Source of the DNA: Candidatus Saccharibacteria bacterium UBA5148 | GTDB taxonomy: Bacteria > Patescibacteriota > Saccharimonadia > Saccharimonadales > UBA4665 | Length of the DNA stretch: 64,000 nucleotides | Direction: 5' to 3' | NCBI GenBank assembly: GCA_002413835.1 | Contig: DHXU01000009.1 | Location: forward strand, 1 to 64,000 | Part shown: one piece after another, positions 17,882 through 26,252 of the stretch | Layout of the letters: each line of letters begins with the position of its first letter | How positions within the stretch are numbered: position 1 is the stretch's first letter | Notes under the pieces: model-generated | Seen by the model: the letters and a program-made list of their open reading frames with translations, nothing else | The model's database searches: none | What the model was told of the DNA's origin: nothing | Translations under genes and position numbers: made by a program

Positions 17882-17908
17882 TTAGCAAGTAGCATACGTG
17901 AGTGCTAG
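17882..17908. promoter_or_regulatory. Second, degenerate CIRCE-like operator in the dnaK leader
   Basis: TTAGCAAGT (6 of 9 matches to TTAGCACTC), exactly 9 spacer bases, then GAGTGCTAG (8 of 9). It lies between the dnaK -10 box and the start codon, downstream of the better CIRCE. The exact 9-base spacing makes chance less likely. Confidence 0.6.
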
Positions 17909-17917
17909 AACTATTTT

Positions 17918-17946
17918 ATCATAAATAATTGGCACTCAATAGTCAA
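17918..17946 (-). promoter_or_regulatory. dnaK promoter
   Basis: On the minus strand: -35 TTGACT (17946-17941), 17-base spacer, -10 TATGAT (17923-17918). The -35 box sits inside the 9-base spacer of the CIRCE at 17929-17955, so HrcA binding would block RNA polymerase directly. Confidence 0.75.
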
Positions 17947-17955
17947 GAGTGCCAA
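17929..17955. promoter_or_regulatory. CIRCE operator of dnaK
   Basis: TTGGCACTC, 9 bases, GAGTGCCAA: a perfect inverted repeat differing from the CIRCE consensus (TTAGCACTC-N9-GAGTGCTAA) only by a symmetric A-to-G/T-to-C change in each arm. It is the expected target of the HrcA repressor encoded at 20411-21121. Confidence 0.92.
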
Positions 17956-18134
17956 TCTCTTTTGTCCGGTCAATTGGTCGGTAAATAGTATGGCTACTGA
18001 TAGCCTGGGAAAACATAATGCATACCTGCCATGCCGACAGGGACAAAGTCACCGTTTGCACGGTGCCTTAAAAACCAACCCGGTGGCTTATGCCAAACAA
18101 TACGCGGACGAGCAAAAGCTAAGAGCCAGCCAGC

Positions 18135-18623
18135 CTAGCGGGCCGAATGTACTTGCCCGGATGCTAACCGAAACAAAAATAATTGCGAGAAGTTTGCGAG
18201 ACAGGGTGTTGCAGAAAACCTGACAGCAATACCAAAGGTTTGGGCTATAAGCCCGAGACGCCTTGAGCGTGCTGGAGTCGTCGTAAACGCCAAGATTTCC
18301 AGAAGCACAGTCGCATGTATCTCTGAAATCATGTGGGTACCCGTCGTGTCATACCACGCCATGATTGCGGTGTCAGTCGCCAGCGTGGCGCTCGTCCGCC
18401 AGTACGTGCGAGCGTAGTACCAGTGATTCTGAACACCCGCGACGGTAGTATTGTTCCACTCGAGCGTCGCAAACGGGTTGGTCGCCATCGAGTAAGCCGC
18501 TGCTCCGCTGCGAACAGTGGTAGTTGAGATCCCGACCGTGCCCGATATCGCATTGAACTCAGCCGACGGAAAACTCGCGGCACTGAACTGTAACTCGGCG
18601 CCCGCTGTGGCTAGCCGCGCCAT
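18135..18623 (-). pseudogene. Frameshifted secreted/adhesion-type protein remnant
   Basis: The first ~110 residues are coherent beta-sandwich wording (VRSGAAAYSMATNPFATLEW, WYYARTYWRTSATLATDTAI, YDTTGTHMISEI), like LamG or tail-surface proteins. Near 18300-18320 the frame breaks: the adjacent reading frame continues the same domain (SGNLGVYDDSSTLKASRAYS, then PNLWY), while the annotated frame turns to unlike sequence. The homology also fades after about 18240, so the 3' part seems lost. The start overlaps the stop of the 407-residue protein (TAATG). It is a broken second gene of an inserted pair between dnaK and grpE. Confidence 0.6.
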
Positions 18624-19846
18624 TAGTTGGCATATCCTGGTGAGACGTAGTGGTAGCCGGCGACACCGACACCTCCCGTAGTGTTGCCAAGAACGAAATC
18701 GCCGCCAGGGGGCGTGCCCTGCTTCAGTCCACCCGTGATTTTCAGAGCGCTACTGTTGGTGTTGGGGAAGGTGTAAGTATTAGCGCCAGCGTTCCAAACT
18801 CCCTTGCAACCAGCGGGCTGATCGGTATCGGGCCATATACTGTTTATTGAAAGCGTGCCGTTCGGTTCAGCCGCCCAGTCATTGGTTAAGCTGACGCCCC
18901 CGGTCGTGCATTCCGGCGGGCCGCCAGTGATCCACCACGTGTATTTGTCGCCAATATTACCGGTGTGCGGGTTGTTGAGCGCGTAGATGTCAACATTGCG
19001 AATGTCGTATGAAGGCTCGGTGCCGGGACCAAAAGTCCCTGCGGTGTAGTCCGGGTCTATGTTCATCCCCTGACAGTCGCTCGAGCCAGTCAGTCCATCG
19101 ATCTTGACGGCCGAGTTGGGGATTCCATAGAACTGGATGATGTCGGCGTGATTGGTGTCACCCGGATCGCATCCGTCTATCCTGTCGATACGAATGTTTT
19201 CCAGAGTGATGTTCGTCTGATTGGGACTTGGCAGCGCGTATGCGTCAATCCCGTCTCCTGTGTAAGAGGCTGCAGTGTTCGCCAGCGGACTCGTCTGATT
19301 CTTGATCCAAACGCCTTCGATGAAAACCATGCCTCCCGTGCCGCTCTCACGTGCTACCTGGATGCCCATGCAGGCAGTGACCGCTGCCGTGCAGCTCGGG
19401 GTGAAGTCGATCTCTCCGCCGATGATTTGGACGTTGTGGCCGCCATTGATTGTGATGCCCCCGACGAGCGATCCCGATGCGGGAAGGTGGATGCGATAGT
19501 CGACGTTGGGACTGAGCGATGGAGTTTGGTGCGAACCCGTGTTCGTGAGGGTAAGATCGATGCAGGTGTCGCCGTCCGCGCCCCCGCACACCGGCGGCGC
19601 CCATGAGAGCAGGGTTGTGCCCGATCCAAACTTCACAGACTGGCCGCCGCTGGCTGTCGAGTCAGTTTGGAGGGTGGCACCACCAGTTAACGTACCACTC
19701 TCGGCTTCGAATGCGCCGCTAGGGGTAGCGGCATGAGAATATAAGTGTACTGCGGTTCCGGTTGTGGCCACTGTCAGAACGACCAGGGCCGCAATTAATA
19801 GCTGGCGCCGGTTCGGCGGTTGGTTACTTATATACTGCTTAATCAT
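18623..19846 (-). CDS. Secreted beta-helix-type protein with carbohydrate-binding-like N-terminus
   Basis: 407 residues. Residues about 14-40 form a signal anchor ending at HAATPSG. Next is a CBM6-like module: FEAESGTLTGGATL, then TASGGQSVKFGSG. The remainder has repeated short strands with Asn/Gly turns (TINGGHNVQIIGGEIDF, ITLENIRIDRIDG, YDIRNVDIYALNNPH), suggesting a right-handed parallel beta-helix as in polysaccharide-acting or adhesin proteins. No catalytic residues can be assigned. It lies outside the membrane. It precedes the frameshifted 18135-18623 gene with overlap. The insertion separates hrcA-grpE from dnaK. Confidence 0.75.
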   Translation of the reverse strand: MIKQYISNQPPNRRQLLIAALVVLTVATTGTAVHLYSHAATPSGAFEAESGTLTGGATLQTDSTASGGQSVKFGSGTTLLSWAPPVCGGADGDTCIDLTLTNTGSHQTPSLSPNVDYRIHLPASGSLVGGITINGGHNVQIIGGEIDFTPSCTAAVTACMGIQVARESGTGGMVFIEGVWIKNQTSPLANTAASYTGDGIDAYALPSPNQTNITLENIRIDRIDGCDPGDTNHADIIQFYGIPNSAVKIDGLTGSSDCQGMNIDPDYTAGTFGPGTEPSYDIRNVDIYALNNPHTGNIGDKYTWWITGGPPECTTGGVSLTNDWAAEPNGTLSINSIWPDTDQPAGCKGVWNAGANTYTFPNTNSSALKITGGLKQGTPPGGDFVLGNTTGGVGVAGYHYVSPGYAN

Positions 19847-19929
19847 AGGTTATAACTTATTAAAAGTATACATTGTGCGCCGGTTCGGTGGCAAGTTGCA
19901 CTCTTGTCCAAGCTAGTTGTGGATGCCCA

Positions 19930-20418
19930 CTATTGCGTCGTAACTTTTACCATGGCATGGCGGATAACTTCGTTACCAATCTTATAGCCGGCCTGGAGTT
20001 CATCACTGACAACTTCCTGGGTACCTTCGGTTTCGTCCATAGCTACAGCTTCGTGGTAGGTCGGATCAAAGGCTTCGCCGACGGTTTTGATACGTTCGAC
20101 ACCAATATCACTCAGTGATTTCTCGAATTGTTTGACGACACCCTGGACGCCTTTAATGTAATCGTTTCCTTCAAGCTCATTCGGCACATGCCTCAGGGCG
20201 CGCTCAAAGTTATCAATGACCGGCAGTAGATCCCGGACGACATTGGCCTTGACCATGGTGCGCATCCCGGCAATCTGCTCGTCATGGCGGCGGCGAATGT
20301 TGATAGCGTCGGCCCGCTCACGCTGCAGGGCTTCAGTCAGGTCAGATAGCTGCTGTTGCAGAGTCAGAATCTCTTCATTCGGTTGCTCATCATTGGTTAT
20401 GTGGTGCTTGCTAGGCAT
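19930..20418 (-). CDS. grpE: Nucleotide exchange factor GrpE
   Basis: 162 residues from the ATG at 20418, overlapping the hrcA stop by 8 bases. A long N-terminal coiled coil (LTLQQQLSDLTEALQRERAD) precedes the conserved RDLLPVIDNFERAL block and the C-terminal beta domain (EAFDPTYHEAV, VSDELQAGYKIGNEVIRHAMVKV). It releases ADP from DnaK. It is co-transcribed with hrcA from the CIRCE promoter. A slightly longer start in the same frame is possible but would lie within hrcA. Confidence 0.96.
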   Translation of the reverse strand: MPSKHHITNDEQPNEEILTLQQQLSDLTEALQRERADAINIRRRHDEQIAGMRTMVKANVVRDLLPVIDNFERALRHVPNELEGNDYIKGVQGVVKQFEKSLSDIGVERIKTVGEAFDPTYHEAVAMDETEGTQEVVSDELQAGYKIGNEVIRHAMVKVTTQ

Positions 20419-21121
20419 AGAGAACCTCCTCGAGCTCTTCGCCGGCATGGCGCACTAAGTTCATAACTTCTTTATAACTCTGGCGGGTCGGGCCGAGCGT
20501 GCCGATATAACTGCGGTCGCTGAACGGGCTGCGGAAGCGACTGATAACCAGGCTGCAGCCGGCAGTCCGGCCGATTGGGTTTTCACGGCCGATATAGACA
20601 CTGAGCGGCTGATTGGGAGCAGCTTCGCGGAGCCATGGCTGCAGGTTATCGAGCAGACTGGCGACAGCCTGGACCTGGCCGGCCTGAATAAATTCCGGCT
20701 GTCCGAACAGATTTGATAAACCGCTCATGTAGAGCTGGTTGCCGATAGTAGCGATGCCAAGGTTATGGGTCAGCTCGACCAGCGTATCAACAGCGCTGCG
20801 GATAGTCTGCTCCGGCATACCCCCGGATTGTACACGGGCACTGAGCGCCCGTTCACCACGTCGGGGCGTCTGGATAACACCGGGCGTGTCATCGGTCAGC
20901 CGATTGACATAGAGCCGGTAACCTTTGTCCGTCGGAACCCGGCCGGCACTAGTATGCGGTTGCGCGATATAACCGCCGCGTTCCAGTTCGGCCATCTCGG
21001 CACGGACAGTAGCCGACGATACATGAAAGGCCTTGGCAAGGAGGTTACTGCCAACCGGACTGGCGACTTCGGCGTATTGTTCGATGATAGCTGATAATAT
21101 CTGCTCTTGGCGTTCGGTCAT
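20411..21121 (-). CDS. hrcA: Heat-inducible transcription repressor HrcA
   Basis: 236 residues, clearly shorter than the usual ~340. The N-terminal winged helix is intact: MTERQEQILSAIIEQY, PVGSNLLA, SSATVRAEMAELERGGYIAQPHTSAGRVPTDKGYRLYV. The GAF-like central region is abbreviated but ends with the typical block (VISRFRSPFSDRSYIGTLGP, then RQSYKEVMNLVRHAGEELEEVLY). It represses hrcA-grpE and dnaK through CIRCE. Its own promoter carries a perfect CIRCE. The shortening looks like loss of an internal dimerisation insert rather than a truncation, since both ends are present. Confidence 0.95.
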   Translation of the reverse strand: MTERQEQILSAIIEQYAEVASPVGSNLLAKAFHVSSATVRAEMAELERGGYIAQPHTSAGRVPTDKGYRLYVNRLTDDTPGVIQTPRRGERALSARVQSGGMPEQTIRSAVDTLVELTHNLGIATIGNQLYMSGLSNLFGQPEFIQAGQVQAVASLLDNLQPWLREAAPNQPLSVYIGRENPIGRTAGCSLVISRFRSPFSDRSYIGTLGPTRQSYKEVMNLVRHAGEELEEVLYA

Positions 21122-21146
21122 GGTTTGTAATCCAATCTATAGCCAT

Positions 21147-21176
21147 AGTATAGCCGGCTTAGCACTCTGTCGTCAA
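21147..21176 (-). promoter_or_regulatory. hrcA-grpE promoter
   Basis: On the minus strand: -35 TTGACG (21176-21171), 18-base spacer, -10 TATACT (21152-21147), about 25 bases before the hrcA start. As at dnaK, the -35 box lies within the spacer of the CIRCE element. Confidence 0.75.
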
Positions 21177-21185
21177 GAGTGCTAA
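21159..21185. promoter_or_regulatory. CIRCE operator of hrcA-grpE
   Basis: TTAGCACTC, 9 bases, GAGTGCTAA: exact CIRCE consensus, with the palindrome extended by three further pairs on each side. It overlaps the -35 region and spacer of the promoter, giving negative autoregulation of hrcA. Confidence 0.96.
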
Positions 21186-21209
21186 GCCGAACGCAGGCTC
21201 CGTGTCATC

Positions 21210-21253
21210 GCTCATAAGAACAGACCGGCTGCTGCCGGTCTGTTCTTATGAGC
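21210..21253. terminator. Long palindromic terminator between the dockerin gene and hrcA
   Basis: Two perfect 20-base arms (21210-21229 and 21234-21253) around a 4-base loop. The stem has a strong ACCGGC/GCCGGT core but only a modest U-rich arm (TGTTCTTATG). It lies just downstream of the 510-residue secreted protein gene when read on the minus strand. Confidence 0.65.
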
Positions 21254-21270
21254 TTACTTCGAAGCGTCTG

Positions 21271-22803
21271 TTACCAGGTCCAGTTGAGTGGAGAAATCAG
21301 TATTGCCATGTCGGCTGCACCGACAGTGCCATCGTGGTTGAAGTCAGCAGGAGCGTAGTTCTGGCCGTCATGGGAGATGAGCGAGGATAGATCGATGGCG
21401 TTGACGCGTCCATCACCGTTGACATCCCCGTTACCTACCGTGGTAGAAGTCAGCGTCACACTGACAGCACCTGAGGTAGTCACAAGATTAGCCGCATCGT
21501 AGGCTTTGGCTGTCAGGCTATGAGCGCCGGCTACAAGACCGGTGGTAGCCCAGCTGTAAGCATATGGAGTGGCCGTATCTGTCGACTTCAGTGCACCGTC
21601 GACATAGAACTCGACTTTGGTTACTGCAACGTTGTCAGCGGCATTGGCAGTAATGTTCACGGCTGTGCCGACCGCAGTTGAGCTGCCGTTTGCTGGAGCG
21701 CTGATTGAGACAGTTGGAGCAGTCCCGTCCGTGACCGTGACGCCGACATTGGGCGAGGACGTGGAATTACCAGCGGCGTCGTAAGCTTTGGCTGTCAATG
21801 CATGCGCACCAAGAGTGCTTGCACCCGTTGTTACCCAGTTGTAGGTGTATGGTGATGTCGTGTCGGTACCCATCAAGGCCGTACCGGAGTAGAATTCAAC
21901 TTTCGTAACTCCGACATTGTCGGTGGCAGTCGCAGCGAGCGCAACCGTACCACCGGTTGCGACACTTGTCGGACTGGCCGTGAAGGCTGAGATCGTTGGA
22001 GGCGTCGTGTCGGTATTACTTACGGTCACGCTGACCGCAGTACTTGTCCCGGCATTGCCCACTGTATCTGTAGCTCTGGCTGTAAGCGTATGCGTGCCAT
22101 TTGTGGCCGTCGTAGTGTTCCAAATGTAGCTGTAAGCAGAGGTGGTGTCGGTTGCAACGACGACGTTGTCGATAAGGAATTCTACCTTGGCAACACCGGA
22201 AGCGTCTGTCGCCGTAGCGCTTATAGTAACCGATCCAGTGACTGTAGTGCCAGCTGTTGGCGAACCGATCGATACGGACGGCGCAGTAATATCAGTGGAC
22301 GCACAGTTATCACCAGTACCAGTAGGGACACAGGAGGTATCAACCAGCAGCAGGACACGGTCGAGCTGAACGTCTGCTTCTTTACCGGTGTAGATGAGCG
22401 TATGCGCTCCAGCCGTCAACGTAACGTTGATAGTTGAAGTCGTCGTAGCATCCTGATAATTGACCCAGGTCCAGGCTCCAGCCGGGATAGCGGTAGAATC
22501 GCCAACGTTATAGGCACAAGCACCGGCGTCGGTCTGGAAGTAGTAGGAATTTGCGGTCGTGTTAGGCGCCTTGATGCGGCTCCATACCCGGTATGTGCCG
22601 GCAGTTACCACGTTTATAGTCTGCTTGACCTGGCCGTAGGTGGTCGGTGGTGCAGTCGCCAAACAGGCAGCCGAAGCCGTGCCGGTGAATGGATTATAGC
22701 GTGCAGGAGCATACGAAAGAAGTCCTCCCATCAACACAAGGCTGAGCACGAATAAAGGCAATGTTTGTATCTTGATTGACCGGTGTTTGAACAGTGTTTT
22801 CAT
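21271..22803 (-). CDS. Secreted protein with three Ig-like repeats and a C-terminal dockerin-like domain
   Basis: 510 residues. An N-terminal signal or anchor (about 10-33) precedes a beta-sandwich module (about 45-155) containing paired cysteines, like a carbohydrate-binding domain. Three Ig-like repeats follow (about 168-265, 266-362, 363-455), each with DNVGVTKVEFYSG-type wording. The end has two Ca-binding loops of dockerin type: DVNGDGRVNAIDLSSLI and DFNHDGTVGAADMAILI. Dockerins bind cohesins in cellulosome-like assemblies; here it may anchor the protein to a surface partner. No enzyme domain is seen. Cell-surface location is inferred from the signal sequence. Confidence 0.85.
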   Translation of the reverse strand: MKTLFKHRSIKIQTLPLFVLSLVLMGGLLSYAPARYNPFTGTASAACLATAPPTTYGQVKQTINVVTAGTYRVWSRIKAPNTTANSYYFQTDAGACAYNVGDSTAIPAGAWTWVNYQDATTTSTINVTLTAGAHTLIYTGKEADVQLDRVLLLVDTSCVPTGTGDNCASTDITAPSVSIGSPTAGTTVTGSVTISATATDASGVAKVEFLIDNVVVATDTTSAYSYIWNTTTATNGTHTLTARATDTVGNAGTSTAVSVTVSNTDTTPPTISAFTASPTSVATGGTVALAATATDNVGVTKVEFYSGTALMGTDTTSPYTYNWVTTGASTLGAHALTAKAYDAAGNSTSSPNVGVTVTDGTAPTVSISAPANGSSTAVGTAVNITANAADNVAVTKVEFYVDGALKSTDTATPYAYSWATTGLVAGAHSLTAKAYDAANLVTTSGAVSVTLTSTTVGNGDVNGDGRVNAIDLSSLISHDGQNYAPADFNHDGTVGAADMAILISPLNWTW

Positions 22804-22936
22804 ATTTTCGTTATTATCTGGTTATGTTTATTGTATATGCTTTCAGTATTACTGATTTTTTTGATAATGCAAGTGCGTACTTTTACCATTTCGTATTCTG
22901 GCAGCCAACAATGCAGAGCGTAGCAGTAGTACTGCC

Positions 22937-23131
22937 TCAGAGCTGGGAGTGGACCTGGCGTAATATATCACCGGCAACTCTTTTCGCCGCATCCTGCGCT
23001 TCCTCGCTAAGCTCGCTCCGTTCGACGATCGCCTGTATGTCTTCTACACATTGCGCAACATTATTATTTACAACAAATCTAAAATACGGCATTGCCGATT
23101 CTCGGTAGTTAAGACTTGAGCCAAGCGTCAT
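22937..23131 (-). CDS. Small unknown helical protein
   Basis: 64 residues from 23131, or 51 from the ATG at 23092. The C-terminal part is coherent: YFRFVVNNNVAQCVEDIQ, then an acidic amphipathic helix. A GAGG before 23131 supports the longer form, which overlaps the end of the cytidylate-kinase-like gene by 23 bases. No family is recognised. It probably shares the kinase transcript. Confidence 0.5.
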   Translation of the reverse strand: MTLGSSLNYRESAMPYFRFVVNNNVAQCVEDIQAIVERSELSEEAQDAAKRVAGDILRQVHSQL

Positions 23132-23684
23132 AGGCCTCGAGGACTGTCCGCAGTGTATCGGCTATGCTATTTGCCTGCGTATCGACAACCAGATCATAGC
23201 TTGTCATGTCGTATGGGTCGATGTCGTACAGTTTCCTGTACCGCCTGGATTCACTATCTAGCCTCGCTTGCAGTGTATCTGCATACGCATCAATGTCATC
23301 ATGGACATGCTCGCTAGATGAGCGTTCGTCATCAATCTCGGACAATATTCGTTCGGCTGCTGTCCGTATATCCAAATTAAGAAACACTTTGAAAGATCCC
23401 GGCATCCAGTGCCAAGCGGTACGCGAATCAATGACCTGCCGATCCTCAGATTTACCGATTTCCTGCAAACGGGCGTCGACGAGCATATCCACTTCTGAAT
23501 TTTGCTCGGCACTTAGATTAGCATCGAGTAGGTTTATACCCTGCTCTCTGGCAATCGCTCGGAATAAGTCGCCCGACGAAAAGTGGTCATAACCAAGTTT
23601 GGCTGCCGCCAGTTTAGCGCTCGTTGATTTACCGCTTCCCGGACGACCGGAGATAGTTATAATATGCTTTTTCTCGATAGGCAT
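23109..23684 (-). CDS. Cytidylate kinase-like P-loop kinase
   Basis: 191 residues. Walker A GRPGSGKSTSAK lies at about 13-24, followed by LGYDHFSSGDLFRAIA, the CMP-binding style of archaeal-type cytidylate kinase. VIDSRTAWHWMPGSFKVFL and a lid region with RRYRKLYDIDPYD complete the fold. It would phosphorylate CMP/dCMP or a related nucleotide. It lies downstream of lepA with 33 bases between. Assignment to CMP rather than AMP rests on the SSGDLFR block and short lid. Confidence 0.8.
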   Translation of the reverse strand: MPIEKKHIITISGRPGSGKSTSAKLAAAKLGYDHFSSGDLFRAIAREQGINLLDANLSAEQNSEVDMLVDARLQEIGKSEDRQVIDSRTAWHWMPGSFKVFLNLDIRTAAERILSEIDDERSSSEHVHDDIDAYADTLQARLDSESRRYRKLYDIDPYDMTSYDLVVDTQANSIADTLRTVLEAYDAWLKS

Positions 23685-23717
23685 AGTCGACTGGTCCTTA
23701 TTTACTGTGGTATATAC

Positions 23718-25532
23718 TTAATCACGCTTGAGCATCACCGTAAAGGCTTCAGATGGAATATCGACTTTACCGAAGCGCTTCATGCGTTTTTTGCCCTTGG
23801 CCTGCTTGGCCAGGACTTTCTTTTTGCGGGAGACGTCGCCACCGTAGAGGCCGGTGGTGACATCTTTGCGGTAGGCGCTGAGGTCGGCCCGGGCAATAAA
23901 TTTACCACCAATCGCCGCCTGCAGGGCGACCTGGAAGTTTTGGCGCGGAATGACTTCTTTGAGCTTATCGACGATTTCGCGGCCGAGGCTTTGTGATTCA
24001 GTGCGGTGGGCCATGACGCTCAGGGCACCGACGATTTCACCGGCGACGTAGAAGTCGACCCGCACCAGATCTTCAGCGCGGTAATCATCAAGCTCGTAGT
24101 TGAACGAGCCATAGCCACTGGTGATACTCTTTAGCTGGTCGTAAAAGTCAGTCAATAAGTTAGCCAGCGGTGCTTCGAAGCTGACCAGCGCCCGGGCATC
24201 GACATAGCTCAGGTTCTTGTGAATACCACGCTTGGTGGAAATCAGCTGGATCACCGCGCCGACGTAATCCTGCGGCACGACGATTTCACCCTTGATCCAG
24301 GGCTCGCGAATTTCTTTGATGCGGGCCGGGTCAGGCAGGTCACTGGCGCTCTTGATGTCGATTTCATCGCCGTTATTCAGGCTGATCTGGTAGTCAGTTG
24401 ACGGATTGGTGACGACCAGGTCGAGATTATACTCGCGCTCCAGCCGCTCGCGGATGATGTCCATGTGCAGCAGTCCCAGGAAGCCGATCCGGACGCCAAA
24501 CCCGAGCACTGGGGAGTTCTCAGGCTCGTACTGCAGTGCCGAGTCGCTGAGTGACAGCTTTTCGATGGCCTCCTTGAGCTCGTTATAATATTCATTGCTC
24601 TCCGGGAAAAAGCCGGCGTAGACGAACGGCTGGACGTTTTTGTAGCCCGGCAACGGCTCGCTGGCCGGATTCGCCACCAAGGTGATCGTGTCGCCGACCT
24701 TGGCGTCCCGAGTAGTCTTCAGGTTGGTCACGATGTAGCCAATTTCGCCTGATTCCAGGGTTTTGCCCGGCGTCATGTCGGGTTTGAGCGCGCCGACTTC
24801 CAGGGCGATGCCTTGGGCGCTGGTGTTGAGCATTTTTATCTGGGCATTTTTGACAATTTCGCCGCCAAAGACCCGGACGTACAATATGACGCCGCGGTAA
24901 TCATCGTAGTAGCTGTCAAAGATCAGGGCTCGAGTTTGCTCGCCGCCGACAAGTTCGATGTCGTCGCGCTTGGTTGGGTCAGGAATATCTTTGACAACCC
25001 GCTCTAACACTTTATCAACGCCGACGCCGGTTTTGGCAGAGATCTCCAAGATGTCTTCACGGGCACAGCCCAGTAAGCTGATAATCTCCGCACTCACCCG
25101 CTCGACATCAGCAGCCGGGAGGTCGATCTTATTGAGCACCGGTATGATCGTCAGGTCGGCCGCAATTGCCAGATAGACATTAGCCAGCGTTTGGGCCTGA
25201 ATCCCCTGCGTGGCATCCACGACTAACAAGGCGCCCTCACAGGCCTCCAGCGAGCGTGAGACTTCGTAGCTAAAGTCAACGTGGCCTGGCGTGTCGATCA
25301 GGTTCAGCTCGTAGCTGGTGCTGGTAGCCTTCAATGTGTACTCCATACGTACCGGCGCCAGCTTGATGGTAATGCCCTTTTCACGCTCCAGATCCATGCG
25401 GTCGAGCAGCTGGGCTTTCATATTGCGCTTCTCGACGGTGCCGGTCATCTCCATCAGGCGGTCAGCCAGCGTCGACTTGCCGTGGTCGATATGCGCAATA
25501 ATACAGAAGTTACGAATTTTTGATTGATCCAT
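23718..25532 (-). CDS. lepA: Elongation factor 4 (LepA)
   Basis: 604 residues, full length. The GTPase domain has the G1 motif AHIDHGKSTLADRL, DTPGHVDF (G3) and NKIDLPAAD (G4). Domains II to V and the LepA-specific C-terminal domain follow (YGGDVSRKKKVLAKQAKGKK). EF4 back-translocates or rescues stalled ribosomes. It is transcribed ahead of the cytidylate-kinase-like gene. No truncation or missing motif is seen. Confidence 0.97.
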   Translation of the reverse strand: MDQSKIRNFCIIAHIDHGKSTLADRLMEMTGTVEKRNMKAQLLDRMDLEREKGITIKLAPVRMEYTLKATSTSYELNLIDTPGHVDFSYEVSRSLEACEGALLVVDATQGIQAQTLANVYLAIAADLTIIPVLNKIDLPAADVERVSAEIISLLGCAREDILEISAKTGVGVDKVLERVVKDIPDPTKRDDIELVGGEQTRALIFDSYYDDYRGVILYVRVFGGEIVKNAQIKMLNTSAQGIALEVGALKPDMTPGKTLESGEIGYIVTNLKTTRDAKVGDTITLVANPASEPLPGYKNVQPFVYAGFFPESNEYYNELKEAIEKLSLSDSALQYEPENSPVLGFGVRIGFLGLLHMDIIRERLEREYNLDLVVTNPSTDYQISLNNGDEIDIKSASDLPDPARIKEIREPWIKGEIVVPQDYVGAVIQLISTKRGIHKNLSYVDARALVSFEAPLANLLTDFYDQLKSITSGYGSFNYELDDYRAEDLVRVDFYVAGEIVGALSVMAHRTESQSLGREIVDKLKEVIPRQNFQVALQAAIGGKFIARADLSAYRKDVTTGLYGGDVSRKKKVLAKQAKGKKRMKRFGKVDIPSEAFTVMLKRD

Positions 25533-25665
25533 TACTCCTATTTTAACAGATAAGACTTACGGATTTGATTTAATGATAAAAAGTAGTATAGTCTTTCGTC
25601 CAGATATTGATTTCGATCATGCTTTAGTGGAGCAACTATCTTTGACATTTATATAAGTTGATAGT

Positions 25666-26244
25666 ATGCTAATTCTTATGGTCAAAATGATACGCGAGTT
25701 CAAACCCGCTGAAGAAATTACTAGAGAATCGCTGGCATTAAGCGCCGGCTTAAGAGGCTACACGCAACAAGAGATTTTACTTCTTCATTTGGATGAACAA
25801 TGGCTAACTACCACTTCACCCCGAACTCCTCTACCTGAACTAAATAGATTGCGTAATCAGGCTACAGCTAGTCAACTTGAACAAGCTAGAAATGTTGCAA
25901 CAGTGGAAAAAATACTCGACGACAACGGACGTCAAATAGAAATCACCGGACAGCGCAGACATTTCTTTTTCGGTGACCATATTCCCGAGACCATCTCAGA
26001 TAGTCCTCTTGCGGATATGACCATTCAGGGAGTAGTTGTTGGTGAGATTGATTTTGCTGAACGCGACCTAGACTTGTCTACATCCATTGGCAAAGTATTA
26101 ATTCACTATTTGGATGTGGTTATTGATCGTGAAACACGTGAACCAGTTGTTGAGATGCAGGTTGATATTACAACAGTAAGAAGTTATGTAGATCGCCTTC
26201 CTACGCCTGACGAGCTAGTCCTTATCGAACAACAATCACAGTAG
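25666..26244 (+). CDS. Unknown protein, AT-rich gene
   Basis: 192 residues; starts at 25666, 25678 or 25687 are possible and none has a strong ribosome binding site. No recognised family. The N-terminal part is helical, and the C-terminal half has strands (FFFGDHIPETI, IQGVVVGEIDFAERDLDL, PVVEMQVDITTVRSYVDRLP). No membrane segment or signal. The gene is richer in A+T than its lepA and murJ neighbours and stands alone on the plus strand between two minus-strand genes, which may indicate recent acquisition. Confidence 0.6.
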   Translation: MLILMVKMIREFKPAEEITRESLALSAGLRGYTQQEILLLHLDEQWLTTTSPRTPLPELNRLRNQATASQLEQARNVATVEKILDDNGRQIEITGQRRHFFFGDHIPETISDSPLADMTIQGVVVGEIDFAERDLDLSTSIGKVLIHYLDVVIDRETREPVVEMQVDITTVRSYVDRLPTPDELVLIEQQSQ

Positions 26245-26252
26245 AGTTAGCC

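Noticed and set aside
17990..18223. 77-codon plus-strand frame between dnaK and the secreted-protein remnant
   Set aside because: No ribosome binding site, odd composition, and its 3' part overlaps the frameshifted minus-strand gene in antisense. It reads through decayed sequence.
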